Positions 7,917-18,183 of a stretch of DNA of 64,000 nucleotides are shown one piece after another (the stretch's first letter is position 1; every line of letters begins with the position of its first letter). The notes below the pieces were generated by a model. It was not told where the DNA came from, made no database searches, and saw nothing but the letters and a program-made list of their open reading frames with translations. The DNA comes from Silvibacterium bohemicum (GTDB lineage: Bacteria > Acidobacteriota > Terriglobia > Terriglobales > Acidobacteriaceae): contig NZ_LBHJ01000002.1 in the NCBI RefSeq assembly GCF_001006305.1, forward strand, positions 332,029 to 396,028, given 5' to 3'. The translations under genes were made by a program, and so were the position numbers.

Positions 7917-9818
7917 CTACTGCGGCTTTTGTGGTGAGGGACTGCCGCCGCCTTCCGATGCGCTGTTTTCCGAAGTTACGAGAGATGAGTTTTCCGCCTC
8001 CCGAGGCCCTTGATAGGCCTGGCTGCCATGTTGGGCGCGCTGCTGTTCGGCAAGTGCGTTCAGCCGCGCGAAGATTTCGCGCTCCTGCTGCGCTTTATCG
8101 CCGCTGCCGTTCCTGGCGTACGCCCGGGCCAGAGCGAAGTGCGGCTCCAGACTTTGAGGAGCCATACTGACCGCCTTTTCCAATTCGCTCACTGCTGAAG
8201 CGATGTCTCCCGCGTCCAGCAACGCACGGCCCAGCACGTAGTGGGCATCGGCGGATTCAGGTGCGAGGTGTACGGCAGTCTTCGCGGCAGGAAGTGCGTC
8301 ATCCGGCAGGCGCTGGCGCAGATTGATCGAGGCGAGCCTCAGCCAGGGAAGCTCACTGTGCGGCGAAAGTTTTGTCTCATCCTTCATCTCGACCTTCGCC
8401 TCGTCATATTGCGAGAGCGATTCGAGCGCAGTTCCGTAGGCATAATGAAGGTAGGGAGTCTGGGGAGACTGCGCGATCAATTTCTGAAACAGGGGAAATG
8501 CCTCGTCGTATCTGCTGGCCAGAAGCAGTGACGCAATCTGTCCTGCGGCTGCGACTAAGGACCGCTTGCCGCTCTCGACCTCGCCGGGCAGGACGGCCAT
8601 GCGCAGCAGAGAGAGTCCGAGCGCGAACTGGACCTCATCGGCCAGCGGTTTGTAGTCCGCGATGGTGGCGAGTTGGGAGGTCGCGGCTTCGAAGCGGCCG
8701 CTGCGGTTGAGCAACAGGCCCAGATGATAGATCGCGAACGACGCAGCCTGAGGGCTGGCTCCGAGGCCGAGCTGCTGCCCGCGCTGGAGATGAATGAGCG
8801 CGTTGTCGTAGTCTTTGATCGCGAATTCCGAAAGTCCCATCACAGCCCACGCCGTGCCGTCACCGGGCTTCTGCTGCACCCAGATTTTCAGCACGGCGAT
8901 GGCTCGTGGATAGTCGCCGCTCGAGTAATCCTGCATTGCCTGTTGCCATGTGGCCGCAGACATTGATGCTGTTGCTGTACCGCTTTCGGAGTTGAGGCGA
9001 TAAAGAGCGGCGACATCGCTCTTCGCGAGCTTGGCTTCTTCCTGCCGCGCAGCTTGTGCCTGCTGCGTTCTTCCGCTGTCTGTAAGTACGCGGGCATAAA
9101 CTTCGTGCAGCCACGGCGTCTGCGGATACTCCTCAATCAGTTGGGCCAACGTCTCCGCAGACTTTTGCGGATCTCCTTGATTCATTACGGCCGCGGCTTG
9201 CCCCGCCGCCTGCAGCAGTGCATCGTGCGTGGGGTCGATTTCCGCCGGCAGCAAAGGGATGTGCAGGAGCGCGATGCCCATCGCAGCCCTGGCTTGCGCG
9301 GGAGGACCCTGCTGCGGAAAGGTTGTGCGCAGCAACGCAAGAGCGCGGTCGAACTCTCCGCTGCGATTGAGAAGGAGCGCGAGATGGTAGGCGCAGACCT
9401 GTCCGATGGCTGGGTCGCCGGTATTGCCGAGAGCCTGAGCTTTTTCAAGATGCGTCTGCGCGGCCGGGTAGGCGCCGGTCTCGAACTCCGACAACCCAAG
9501 CAGGCTGTAGGCGGGTCCCGCATTGGGCACGAGCTTGATGAGTTTGGTCAACGCGACGACGGCGTCGGCATAGCGATCGAGATCGTAGCTGAGGCTTCCC
9601 ACGGCCCACAGGCCTTCGCGCCATTCCGGCTTGAGAGCCAGCGCGCGCTGATAGGCTGTAAGCGCATCCTGTGTATTACCGGCGTCCTGAGCCTTGGACG
9701 CCGTCTCTTGCAGGATCTCGAAGTTATCGGCCTGCTGCGCGGTTGCACTCAGACCGCAGCACAGAGTCACTCCCAGCCAGAGAGAAATGAATCCCATACG
9801 CTGTAACGAAGCGGTCAC
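7917..9818 (-). CDS. Exported TPR-repeat protein
   Basis: This 633-residue protein has a signal peptide (about residues 1-27, ending SATAQQ) and tetratricopeptide repeats through almost its whole length. Examples are DALTAYQRALALKPEWREGL near residue 55, AYPAAQTHLEKAQALGN, and YVLGRALLDAGDIASAVSEL followed by KAVSMAPQSLEPHFALARAY near the C-terminus. Two similar halves (PEWREGLWAVGSLSYDLDRY and PGDGTAWAVMGLSEFAIKDY) suggest internal duplication. TPR arrays bind other proteins, so this is probably a periplasmic scaffold. It is divergent from the Nif3-like gene, with 89 bases between them, and lies near a cluster of CRTAC1 proteins, with which TPR proteins are often paired in this phylum. Confidence 0.82.
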   Translation of the reverse strand: MTASLQRMGFISLWLGVTLCCGLSATAQQADNFEILQETASKAQDAGNTQDALTAYQRALALKPEWREGLWAVGSLSYDLDRYADAVVALTKLIKLVPNAGPAYSLLGLSEFETGAYPAAQTHLEKAQALGNTGDPAIGQVCAYHLALLLNRSGEFDRALALLRTTFPQQGPPAQARAAMGIALLHIPLLPAEIDPTHDALLQAAGQAAAVMNQGDPQKSAETLAQLIEEYPQTPWLHEVYARVLTDSGRTQQAQAARQEEAKLAKSDVAALYRLNSESGTATASMSAATWQQAMQDYSSGDYPRAIAVLKIWVQQKPGDGTAWAVMGLSEFAIKDYDNALIHLQRGQQLGLGASPQAASFAIYHLGLLLNRSGRFEAATSQLATIADYKPLADEVQFALGLSLLRMAVLPGEVESGKRSLVAAAGQIASLLLASRYDEAFPLFQKLIAQSPQTPYLHYAYGTALESLSQYDEAKVEMKDETKLSPHSELPWLRLASINLRQRLPDDALPAAKTAVHLAPESADAHYVLGRALLDAGDIASAVSELEKAVSMAPQSLEPHFALARAYARNGSGDKAQQEREIFARLNALAEQQRAQHGSQAYQGPREAENSSLVTSENSASEGGGSPSPQKPQ

Positions 9819-9907
9819 ACCGGAAACTATCTCATCGCGGGGCCGGAGATGGCGAGTACTGTCGTAAACGTAGGCAAACGCCGCAGGAATGGTCGATCAT
9901 ATTTGGC

Positions 9908-10810
9908 ATGCGCCTTCTTGCCCCCGTTCTCCCGCTTATCGGCCTCCTGCTTGTCAGCCTTCCGGTTGCTGCATCCGCACAGAAGCTCACCGCCGCCGAG
10001 GCGATTCATCGCATCCAGCAGCGGTATCCCGCCGCGGTGGGAGCCGATACCGTAGACACGATCAAAGCCGGCGACCCGGACACTGTAGTGACCGGCATCG
10101 CCACCACCTTTCTTGACACCATGGACGTGCTGCGTGAGGCTGTGCGCCGGGGTGACAACCTGGTGATCACGCACGAGCCCACGTTCTACAACCATCGCGA
10201 CGATGCGGCGTTCTTCAAAGACGATCCCGTGTATCGCGAGAAGCTGGCCTTCCTTGCGCAGTACCACCTGGTGGTCTTTCGCCTGCACGACGGGATACAC
10301 GGCACGCCGCCGGACCACATCGAGCTCGGGCTGATCAAGGCTCTCGGCTGGCAAAGCTACGTGAAGTCCGGCGATCCTTTCTCTGCCACGCTGCCGCGGA
10401 CCACGCTGGCGCAATTGGCGGAGACGCTTCGGACGAAGTTGAAGATCCAGACGCTGCGGGTAGTTGGCAATCCCGATTTGCCGGTGACGCATGTAGCGCT
10501 TCTTCCTGGCGCTTCGGGATTGCAGAAGCAGGTGACAGTGTTGCGGCGCGACGATGTAGATGTGTTGATCGCCGGAGAAGCTTCGGAGTGGGAGACGGTG
10601 GAGTATGCGCGCGATGCCGCGGCACAGGGAAGGCACAAGGCGCTTATCCTGCTGGGGCACGAGGTGTCGGAAGAGTCGGGCATGGAGCAGTGCGCCGAAG
10701 ATCTTCGCGAGGTGTTTCCCGGAGTGAGGGTCGATCACATCGTCGCCGGCCAGCCCATGTGGAATGCGGAGCGGCCTCCGGCGGGCAATGCTGCCGAGAG
10801 ATCGCACTGA
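9908..10810 (+). CDS. Nif3-like (DUF34) dinuclear-metal protein with signal peptide
   Basis: The protein has 300 residues. Residues 1-24 form a typical signal peptide (LLAPVLPLIGLLLVSLPVAASA). The rest matches the Nif3/YbgI family: DNLVITHEPTFYNH near residue 92 corresponds to the metal-ligand HEP motif, LLGHEVSEESGMEQ near residue 250 to the family GHxxSE motif, and VDHIVAGQPMW near the end. The family binds two metal ions in a toroidal hexamer and is normally cytoplasmic, so predicted export is unusual. The two-domain split with an intervening PII-like insert is absent; the length matches the short form. The biochemical function of the family is unsettled. Confidence 0.83.
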   Translation: MRLLAPVLPLIGLLLVSLPVAASAQKLTAAEAIHRIQQRYPAAVGADTVDTIKAGDPDTVVTGIATTFLDTMDVLREAVRRGDNLVITHEPTFYNHRDDAAFFKDDPVYREKLAFLAQYHLVVFRLHDGIHGTPPDHIELGLIKALGWQSYVKSGDPFSATLPRTTLAQLAETLRTKLKIQTLRVVGNPDLPVTHVALLPGASGLQKQVTVLRRDDVDVLIAGEASEWETVEYARDAAAQGRHKALILLGHEVSEESGMEQCAEDLREVFPGVRVDHIVAGQPMWNAERPPAGNAAERSH

Positions 10811-10881
10811 TAACCGAACTTGATTCAGTCAATCTCAACCACGCAATCTGACACCAGCAGCGATTTGATATTGTTCTCTGG

Positions 10882-12642
<1,761 letters not shown>

Positions 12643-12659
12643 ATCGTTTTAACGAGACT

Positions 12660-13823
12660 CTATTCCCGGAAGCTTTCTCCAGCCTTGGCGATGCGAATCC
12701 GATGGTCGGTGAAGTTGTCGTGCATCTCCGGGACGTACTCCTTGGGCATGTGGCAGGAGGTGCAATCCTTCTTCGCAACCGGACAAGCCTTGCCGGGATG
12801 ATCGGTCGTAAGTTGCGCGGCGGCGCTGTTGACGTGGCACTTCAGGCAGGCGTGATCATAATCCGAGGCCTGGGTTTGCAGCGGTTGATGCGGGTCGTGG
12901 CAGGAGGTGCAGACGAGCCTTCCATCGCCCTTCGTTCCCCAGCACTTGCTGGTGACCAATCGATAGGGCGCCGATCGGGTTGCGGAAACTCCCCTAGTGC
13001 CTGAGAGCTTCACATCCCACCAGGTGCCGTGACAGGCGCCGCAAAAGTCCACCTGGTCGGATGGGCTCAGGTGAGCGGAGTTGAAGATGGTTGCCGTCGC
13101 TGCCTGCTTGCCGGCCAGAAACTCCTTCATGTCGGCGGCGTGTTTCAATCCCGCCCCGTGGCATGCCTCGCAGGTTACTCCCGGAATGAACGTGGCCTCG
13201 TTGAAGCTGTCGCCGATGTTGGAAGCCGTGGTGTGGCAGCCGAAGCAGCGCCGCACCTCCGAATCCGGCACCTGCCGCTCCATGGCTTCCTCGGTGTCCT
13301 TGGGCGCCGCGAGCGCGCGCGATGGCGTGAAGCCCAATGCCTGCAGGCTGGGAAAGTAGGTTACGCGGGCCTCGTAGAAATGGCCGTCATCTTTTTTGAA
13401 GAGATAGGACTGCCCCACGCGCGGCGTGCCGAAGGCCCAGAGCAAAGGCGAGGATAGCGCAATCTTTCCATCCGTCACGGAGTACAGGCTGTGTCCCGGC
13501 CGGCTCTCGATGAGATAGCGGTAGTCGCCAACCTTGAAAGTCAGGCGGGGATGGGAGAGGAGCGCTGCACTGTCTCCGGCGTGGACGAGGTTGCGGGCCA
13601 TGGCGTTGGTGGCTTGCGACGCAACTTTTGCGGCGTGACAGCTTTGGCAGCCGGCGGGGCCGATGAAGTCCTGACGAGATGGGGCGGTCGATGTGGGCCA
13701 GAAGCCGGGATCGGCGAGATGGTCTTCCGTGGAGAGCTGAGCGGCCAACCCAGGCGGCAGGAAGAGAACGATGAGAAGCAGAATGCCAAGAGGCACTAAA
13801 TCGTTTTTGCCGGGAATGGCCAT
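12660..13823 (-). CDS. Heptaheme c-type cytochrome, exported
   Basis: Seven CxxCH heme-attachment motifs are visible in order: CQSCH, CFGCH, CEACH, CGACH, CTSCH, CLKCH and CTSCH. The middle and last pairs resemble cytochrome c554/NrfB-type heme packing. I choose the ATG at 13823 because the product then begins MAIPGKNDLVPLGILLLIV, a good signal peptide ending near GLAAQ; a longer frame to 13889 adds 22 residues without signal features. The mature protein (about 360 residues) should transfer electrons in the periplasm. There is no obvious catalytic Lys-ligated heme motif (CxxCK) of NrfA type. It is convergent with a CRTAC1 gene. The redox partner is unknown. Confidence 0.88.
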   Translation of the reverse strand: MAIPGKNDLVPLGILLLIVLFLPPGLAAQLSTEDHLADPGFWPTSTAPSRQDFIGPAGCQSCHAAKVASQATNAMARNLVHAGDSAALLSHPRLTFKVGDYRYLIESRPGHSLYSVTDGKIALSSPLLWAFGTPRVGQSYLFKKDDGHFYEARVTYFPSLQALGFTPSRALAAPKDTEEAMERQVPDSEVRRCFGCHTTASNIGDSFNEATFIPGVTCEACHGAGLKHAADMKEFLAGKQAATATIFNSAHLSPSDQVDFCGACHGTWWDVKLSGTRGVSATRSAPYRLVTSKCWGTKGDGRLVCTSCHDPHQPLQTQASDYDHACLKCHVNSAAAQLTTDHPGKACPVAKKDCTSCHMPKEYVPEMHDNFTDHRIRIAKAGESFRE

Positions 13824-14290
13824 GCCTCTAGGTTCGAACAAGATGAAGCGATTGCATAAAACATAAGCGGAAGTAGCTTGATGGCGCAATGTTCGCGGAG
13901 AGTATGCGGTTCGGGCCCAACACTGTATTGGATCGCAGCTGTTTTAAGTAAATTGGATCGTCGGCAGACTATACAGGTTTACAACTCGCAAGCTCACAAA
14001 TGAATCGCTAACTCGCTGACGAACAAAGGAGATGGAGTGCCCGCAAGTTCGCCAAAGCTTGGTATATCCCTGGTAAACAGCGGCTTCGAAGTAAATAGAA
14101 CATCATCTTACCGAGCCGAAATTTTTATTGACAGTCATCCTTTTGGTGGAGTAATCAATCGTTCACACGCTCAAGCACCCGCTCGCAAGTCAAACGTTTC
14201 AGTAGAAGCTGTTAACGTTATCAGGATTCGAATCACGGGGTTAGAAAATCCCGACCTTCGAATCCGATTACGACTTTTTCAGGAGGCACT
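13824..14290. other. Intergenic region with long leader of the Oar-like receptor gene
   Basis: This 467-base spacer between divergent genes has lower GC than its surroundings. It must hold promoters for the cytochrome (minus) and the receptor (plus). The main visible structure is the large hairpin at 14224-14265. I see no convincing gene here. Confidence 0.5.
14224..14265 (+). promoter_or_regulatory. Large leader hairpin upstream of the Oar-like receptor
   Basis: GGATTCGAA (14224-14232) pairs with TTCGAATCC (14257-14265). Inside, after a symmetric 3x3 internal loop, CGGGGTT (14236-14242) pairs with AATCCCG (14247-14253), closing an AGAA tetraloop. The structure ends 25 bases before the ATG, and a TTTTTC run and AGGAGG lie between. 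It could be an attenuator, an mRNA stabiliser or a protein-binding site. Its function is inferred. Confidence 0.5.
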
Positions 14291-17200
14291 ATGTGCAATC
14301 AATCGGGAAGGGGAGGTGTGTGCGCCGGACTATCCAGTTTCCGCGCATGGACCTACACTCTTCTGGCGCTGCTGCTGATCATTCCCCTTAGCCTGCACGC
14401 TCAACAATACTCAGGAACAATTACCGGTTCGGTGACGGACGCCAGCGGGGCTGCGGTTCCGGGCGCTACGGTTACTGTGATCAATACCGGCAACGGCACC
14501 AAGGTCACCCAGAGCTCGGGCGCGCAGGGGGAATTCACCTTTGCCCAACTGTCCGTGGGAACCTATGAAGTCCACGTAACTCAAGGGAACTTCAAGGAAT
14601 ACGTTGAAACCGGCATCGAGGTCCATACTTCGACGACAACCGAAGTCAAAGCCATGCTGCAGGTCGGCGCGGTAAGCCAGAAGGTGACTGTTACCGCCAA
14701 CGCCGTGCAGGTGCAAACTACTTCGGCAGCAGTAGGTGAAGTGGTGAGCGGCACCCAGGTGCGCGAATTGCCTCTCAGCGGCGAGAACTTTGTTGGATTG
14801 ACCCAGCTTTCTCCCGGTGTCAGTGCGGCGCAGGGGGCGAACTTCGTCGGCAAGGGACTCGACGGAGGCGTTAACTTCTCCGTTAATGGAAACCCCTACA
14901 CCAATAACCTGTTCCTGGTCGACGGCGTGAATAACAATGACGTCGGTTCGAACCGCACCATCCTGATTTATCCCTCGGTCGATACCATCGCGGAATTCAA
15001 GATGATCCGTAACTCGTATGGCCCGGAGTATGGCCAGGCGTCCGGCGCGATCATCAGCGTTACCACCCGATCGGGTGAAAACCAATTCCACGGCGGCGTC
15101 TTCTACTCAGGCCGCAACGATGCTCTCGACGCCAACAACTGGTTTGCCGACCACAACAATCTAGGCAAAGCGGAAGAGCGCCGCGACGATTACGGCTACA
15201 ACATCAGCGGCCCGGTCATGAAGGACAAGTTGTTTCTCTGGTGGAACCAGGAGTGGAACAAGGAGATTCAGGGTGTTCCTCTGGCGGCGTGCGTTCCGAC
15301 CGCAGCCGAAGAGGGCGGAGACTTCAGTGGATACAGCGGCGGTAAGGATCAATGCGGAGCGACGGTGCCGACGATTCCAGCCTTCGCGCAAGCACCGGGG
15401 AACCCGTTCAAGATCGCCAATCCGGATGCGGCTGGTTCGCTGATCGCGCAGTTCTACCCGACCGGTCCGGCCACTGTGAACGGCAGCGGAAACAACTACT
15501 CTCAGCTGGTCGACAATCACCTGAACTGGAGCGAGTGGAATGTTCGCGGCGACTATGACGTCACCAAGTCCAACCGCGCTACGCTTCGCTGGACCCAGGA
15601 TTCCTGGACCAATCCCGCGCAGAATGATGGCACGCCCTTCTGGGGTGAGTCCGATTTCCCGACCGTCGATTCGTCCTGGAGCCAGCCCTCGAAGAGCGTG
15701 ATGGCCAAGTTGAGCTCGACCATCTCGAATACGCTGGTCAACGACGTGGAGTTCGGCTACGGTCACAACGCCATTATCACCACGCTTGAAGGCACCAAGG
15801 CCAATATCGTTCCGGCCTTGCAGGCGGCATATCCGGCAACCTTCCCGTCGTCGCTGAAAGAAAAGGATGAATTCTTCGGCGGATGGGGCGGTCTCAACCC
15901 TTACGGATATATCAACGGCACCTCCGGCAGCGGAACGACATCGATGTGGAATATCGCGCCCTACGGCAACCACGAAGATCTCTACACGGTGCAGGACAAC
16001 CTCACCAAGGTGCACGGAAATCACCTGCTCAAGACCGGTATCTTCTGGAGCACGAATGAGAAGACCGAGAGCAATGGCGCCGGCGCCGACCGGCCAGCGT
16101 TGCCGGGCACAGTGTATTGCGCAGCGGGAGGCGCAACCGGGCCTGGCCTTCCTGCCTGCGCCCAGACCAACAACGCTCTTGCCACCATCCTGATTCCGGG
16201 AACCGGCAGCCAGCCGCAGGAATTCTCGGGGGTGACGGAAAACAGCATCGACGGCATCGCCGATGTTCACTGGCATGACATCGAGCCGTATGTGGGGGAT
16301 ACCTGGAAGATCAGGCGCAACGTTACGATCGACTTCGGCTTCCGCTGGTCGTTTTACCGGGAACCCTTCGGTGGAACGAGTGGCGGCAACACCAATCCAG
16401 CTTCCAACGGCGGCGGCAACTATCCCAACCAATGGGCCAACTGGAGCCCGGCCAATTGGAGCGCGGGAGAAGCAGCGGCGAATCCTGGCGATGCATGCAA
16501 CGGCATCCTGATCGTGCCGGGAACGACTCCCTGCGCTAACCAGATGAAGTTTCTGGCTGGGCTGGGTGTGAGCCTGCCGCTTTCCAGCGGCACTCCTGGA
16601 CCAAACGCTTCTCTGGTTCAGGAGAACAATCACAGCATCGCTCCTCGCGTGGGTATCGCGTGGGATGTGTTCGGAGACGGAAGGACGGCGGTGCGCGCCG
16701 GCGGCGGTCAGTTCTACGAGCGTGAGCTGGTGGGTATTGCCGAAAACCTCGCTCGCAACGCGCCCTTCGTGCTCGGCATCAACACCAACCGTTCGCTGGA
16801 TACGGTTACGCCTTTGACCACCGCCTCGGTTTCGCCCAGCGCCAATAAGACGACGGGCGGCTTCATTCCCAATGCCTGGCAGTGGAACCTGTCGGTCGAA
16901 CAGCAAGTGGCACGCAACACCACCTTGCAGATCGGGTATGTGGGCAACACCGGAGTCCATCTCACCTCGATGCGTGACGCAAACGCTCTCAGCAACGCCA
17001 ACTGGCTGGACGGGGCATTCACCAGCGGAACGGCGCAGAATGCACTCCGTCCTGCGAACAACTTCGGCATGATCGGCGGCTTCCTGCGCGGCGGCCATGC
17101 GTCTTACAACTCGCTGCAAGCTCTCTTCCGTGCCCAGACAGGAAGCTTCTCAACCTTCCAGGCCGCGTACACGTGGAGCCACTCCATTGGCGACGTGGAA

Positions 17201-18088
17201 CTGGATAACTCGTCGGGCACGGTCAACCAGGAAGCGACCACTGACCAGTACAATCCCGGTCTGGACAAGGGCAATACCAACATCAACCGTCCCAATATCT
17301 TCGTCGCTAACGAGGTGTTCTTTCTGCCGAAGCTGGCGAACTACAACAAACTCGTCCAGAACACCGCAGGCGGCTGGGAATTCAACAGCATCGTCAGTCT
17401 GGCGGAGGGCAGCTCGTTCAGTGTCTTCTCCTCAGGAGCTAGCGGCGCTTGCACCAACCTGTACGGGCCGGATGCCGGTCAGACACTCAACGGAAATTGC
17501 ATTCCGGGTTACTCCAGCTCGCTCTCGGCGCTGGTTGGAACCGGCTACACCAACAACCAGCGGCCGCTGGTCACGGACGTCGGTTGTGGCACCGGGAAGA
17601 ATGGGCCGAATCTCCTGAACTATGACCATTTCAGCCTGATGGGTTATGCGCTCGGGAGCTTCCCCGGCAACCTGGCGCCTCGCGGTTCTTGCTATGGCGC
17701 GCCCAACACCAACATGGACGCACAGCTGGCGAAGAACTGGTTGATCAAGGAGAGATTGCGGATCAAGTTCAGCATGGACTTCTTCAATATCTTCAATCAT
17801 CCAAACTTCAACAGCAGCAACCTGGAATCTACCGGTTTCACCTCGACCTCGCCGCTGCTTTGCGGCGGAGCTCAACAGCCGATCCCTGGAGGCGGGCCAA
17901 CCGGACAGCCTTGCAGCCCTACGAACAACATTGTTACCGGTGCAGCGTCGGGATCGGTCAACACCACGAATCCGTCTCTCAGTCAACCCAACTCGGCACT
18001 CAACACTCCCAAGGGCTTCGGGCAGGCGGGCGCCGAAAACCTCAACCAGGGACGCACCTTGCAATACACTCTCAGACTCACGTTCTAA
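14291..18088 (+). CDS. Oar-like TonB-dependent outer-membrane receptor with carboxypeptidase-regulatory domain
   Basis: The ATG at 14291 follows AGGAGG at a good distance. The 1265-residue product has a signal peptide (residues about 18-38, ending SLHAQQ). A CarboxypepD_reg Ig-like domain follows (GTITGSVTDASGAAVPGATV onward, about 40-125), then a plug region (about 130-250, with NNLFLVDGVNNND and a YGQASGAIISVTTRSG motif), and then a large beta-barrel ending in LQYTLRLTF, whose final Phe fits the Bam recognition signal. Proteins like this are abundant in Acidobacteriota and probably import or bind complex carbohydrates or peptides. The ligand is unknown. A strong terminator follows at 18116. 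Confidence 0.92.
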   Translation: MCNQSGRGGVCAGLSSFRAWTYTLLALLLIIPLSLHAQQYSGTITGSVTDASGAAVPGATVTVINTGNGTKVTQSSGAQGEFTFAQLSVGTYEVHVTQGNFKEYVETGIEVHTSTTTEVKAMLQVGAVSQKVTVTANAVQVQTTSAAVGEVVSGTQVRELPLSGENFVGLTQLSPGVSAAQGANFVGKGLDGGVNFSVNGNPYTNNLFLVDGVNNNDVGSNRTILIYPSVDTIAEFKMIRNSYGPEYGQASGAIISVTTRSGENQFHGGVFYSGRNDALDANNWFADHNNLGKAEERRDDYGYNISGPVMKDKLFLWWNQEWNKEIQGVPLAACVPTAAEEGGDFSGYSGGKDQCGATVPTIPAFAQAPGNPFKIANPDAAGSLIAQFYPTGPATVNGSGNNYSQLVDNHLNWSEWNVRGDYDVTKSNRATLRWTQDSWTNPAQNDGTPFWGESDFPTVDSSWSQPSKSVMAKLSSTISNTLVNDVEFGYGHNAIITTLEGTKANIVPALQAAYPATFPSSLKEKDEFFGGWGGLNPYGYINGTSGSGTTSMWNIAPYGNHEDLYTVQDNLTKVHGNHLLKTGIFWSTNEKTESNGAGADRPALPGTVYCAAGGATGPGLPACAQTNNALATILIPGTGSQPQEFSGVTENSIDGIADVHWHDIEPYVGDTWKIRRNVTIDFGFRWSFYREPFGGTSGGNTNPASNGGGNYPNQWANWSPANWSAGEAAANPGDACNGILIVPGTTPCANQMKFLAGLGVSLPLSSGTPGPNASLVQENNHSIAPRVGIAWDVFGDGRTAVRAGGGQFYERELVGIAENLARNAPFVLGINTNRSLDTVTPLTTASVSPSANKTTGGFIPNAWQWNLSVEQQVARNTTLQIGYVGNTGVHLTSMRDANALSNANWLDGAFTSGTAQNALRPANNFGMIGGFLRGGHASYNSLQALFRAQTGSFSTFQAAYTWSHSIGDVELDNSSGTVNQEATTDQYNPGLDKGNTNINRPNIFVANEVFFLPKLANYNKLVQNTAGGWEFNSIVSLAEGSSFSVFSSGASGACTNLYGPDAGQTLNGNCIPGYSSSLSALVGTGYTNNQRPLVTDVGCGTGKNGPNLLNYDHFSLMGYALGSFPGNLAPRGSCYGAPNTNMDAQLAKNWLIKERLRIKFSMDFFNIFNHPNFNSSNLESTGFTSTSPLLCGGAQQPIPGGGPTGQPCSPTNNIVTGAASGSVNTTNPSLSQPNSALNTPKGFGQAGAENLNQGRTLQYTLRLTF

Positions 18089-18115
18089 GAGTGCCAACCA
18101 AAACGCTGTAGACCG

Positions 18116-18150
18116 AAGCGGCGAGGCTTGTCATTCAAGCCTCGCCGCTT
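18116..18150 (+). terminator. Intrinsic terminator after the Oar-like receptor
   Basis: AAGCGGCGAGGCTTG (18116-18130) and CAAGCCTCGCCGCTT (18136-18150) form a perfect 15-pair stem with a 5-base loop. It is followed by TACTCTCC, so the U-tract is weak. It lies 28 bases after the receptor stop and isolates the receptor from the TPR-CRTAC1 pair. Confidence 0.8.
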
Positions 18151-18183
18151 TACTCTCCCTACAGAGTCGGGCAATTACTTTTT

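Noticed and set aside
14224..14265. tRNA-like look of the TTCGAATCC arm
   Set aside because: The remaining arms of a tRNA cannot be folded; the sequence forms a simple two-part hairpin instead.
15161..17119. Open frame of about 650 codons antisense to the Oar-like receptor
   Set aside because: It is a by-product of high GC and codon bias on the coding strand; it has no domain and contradicts the clear receptor frame.
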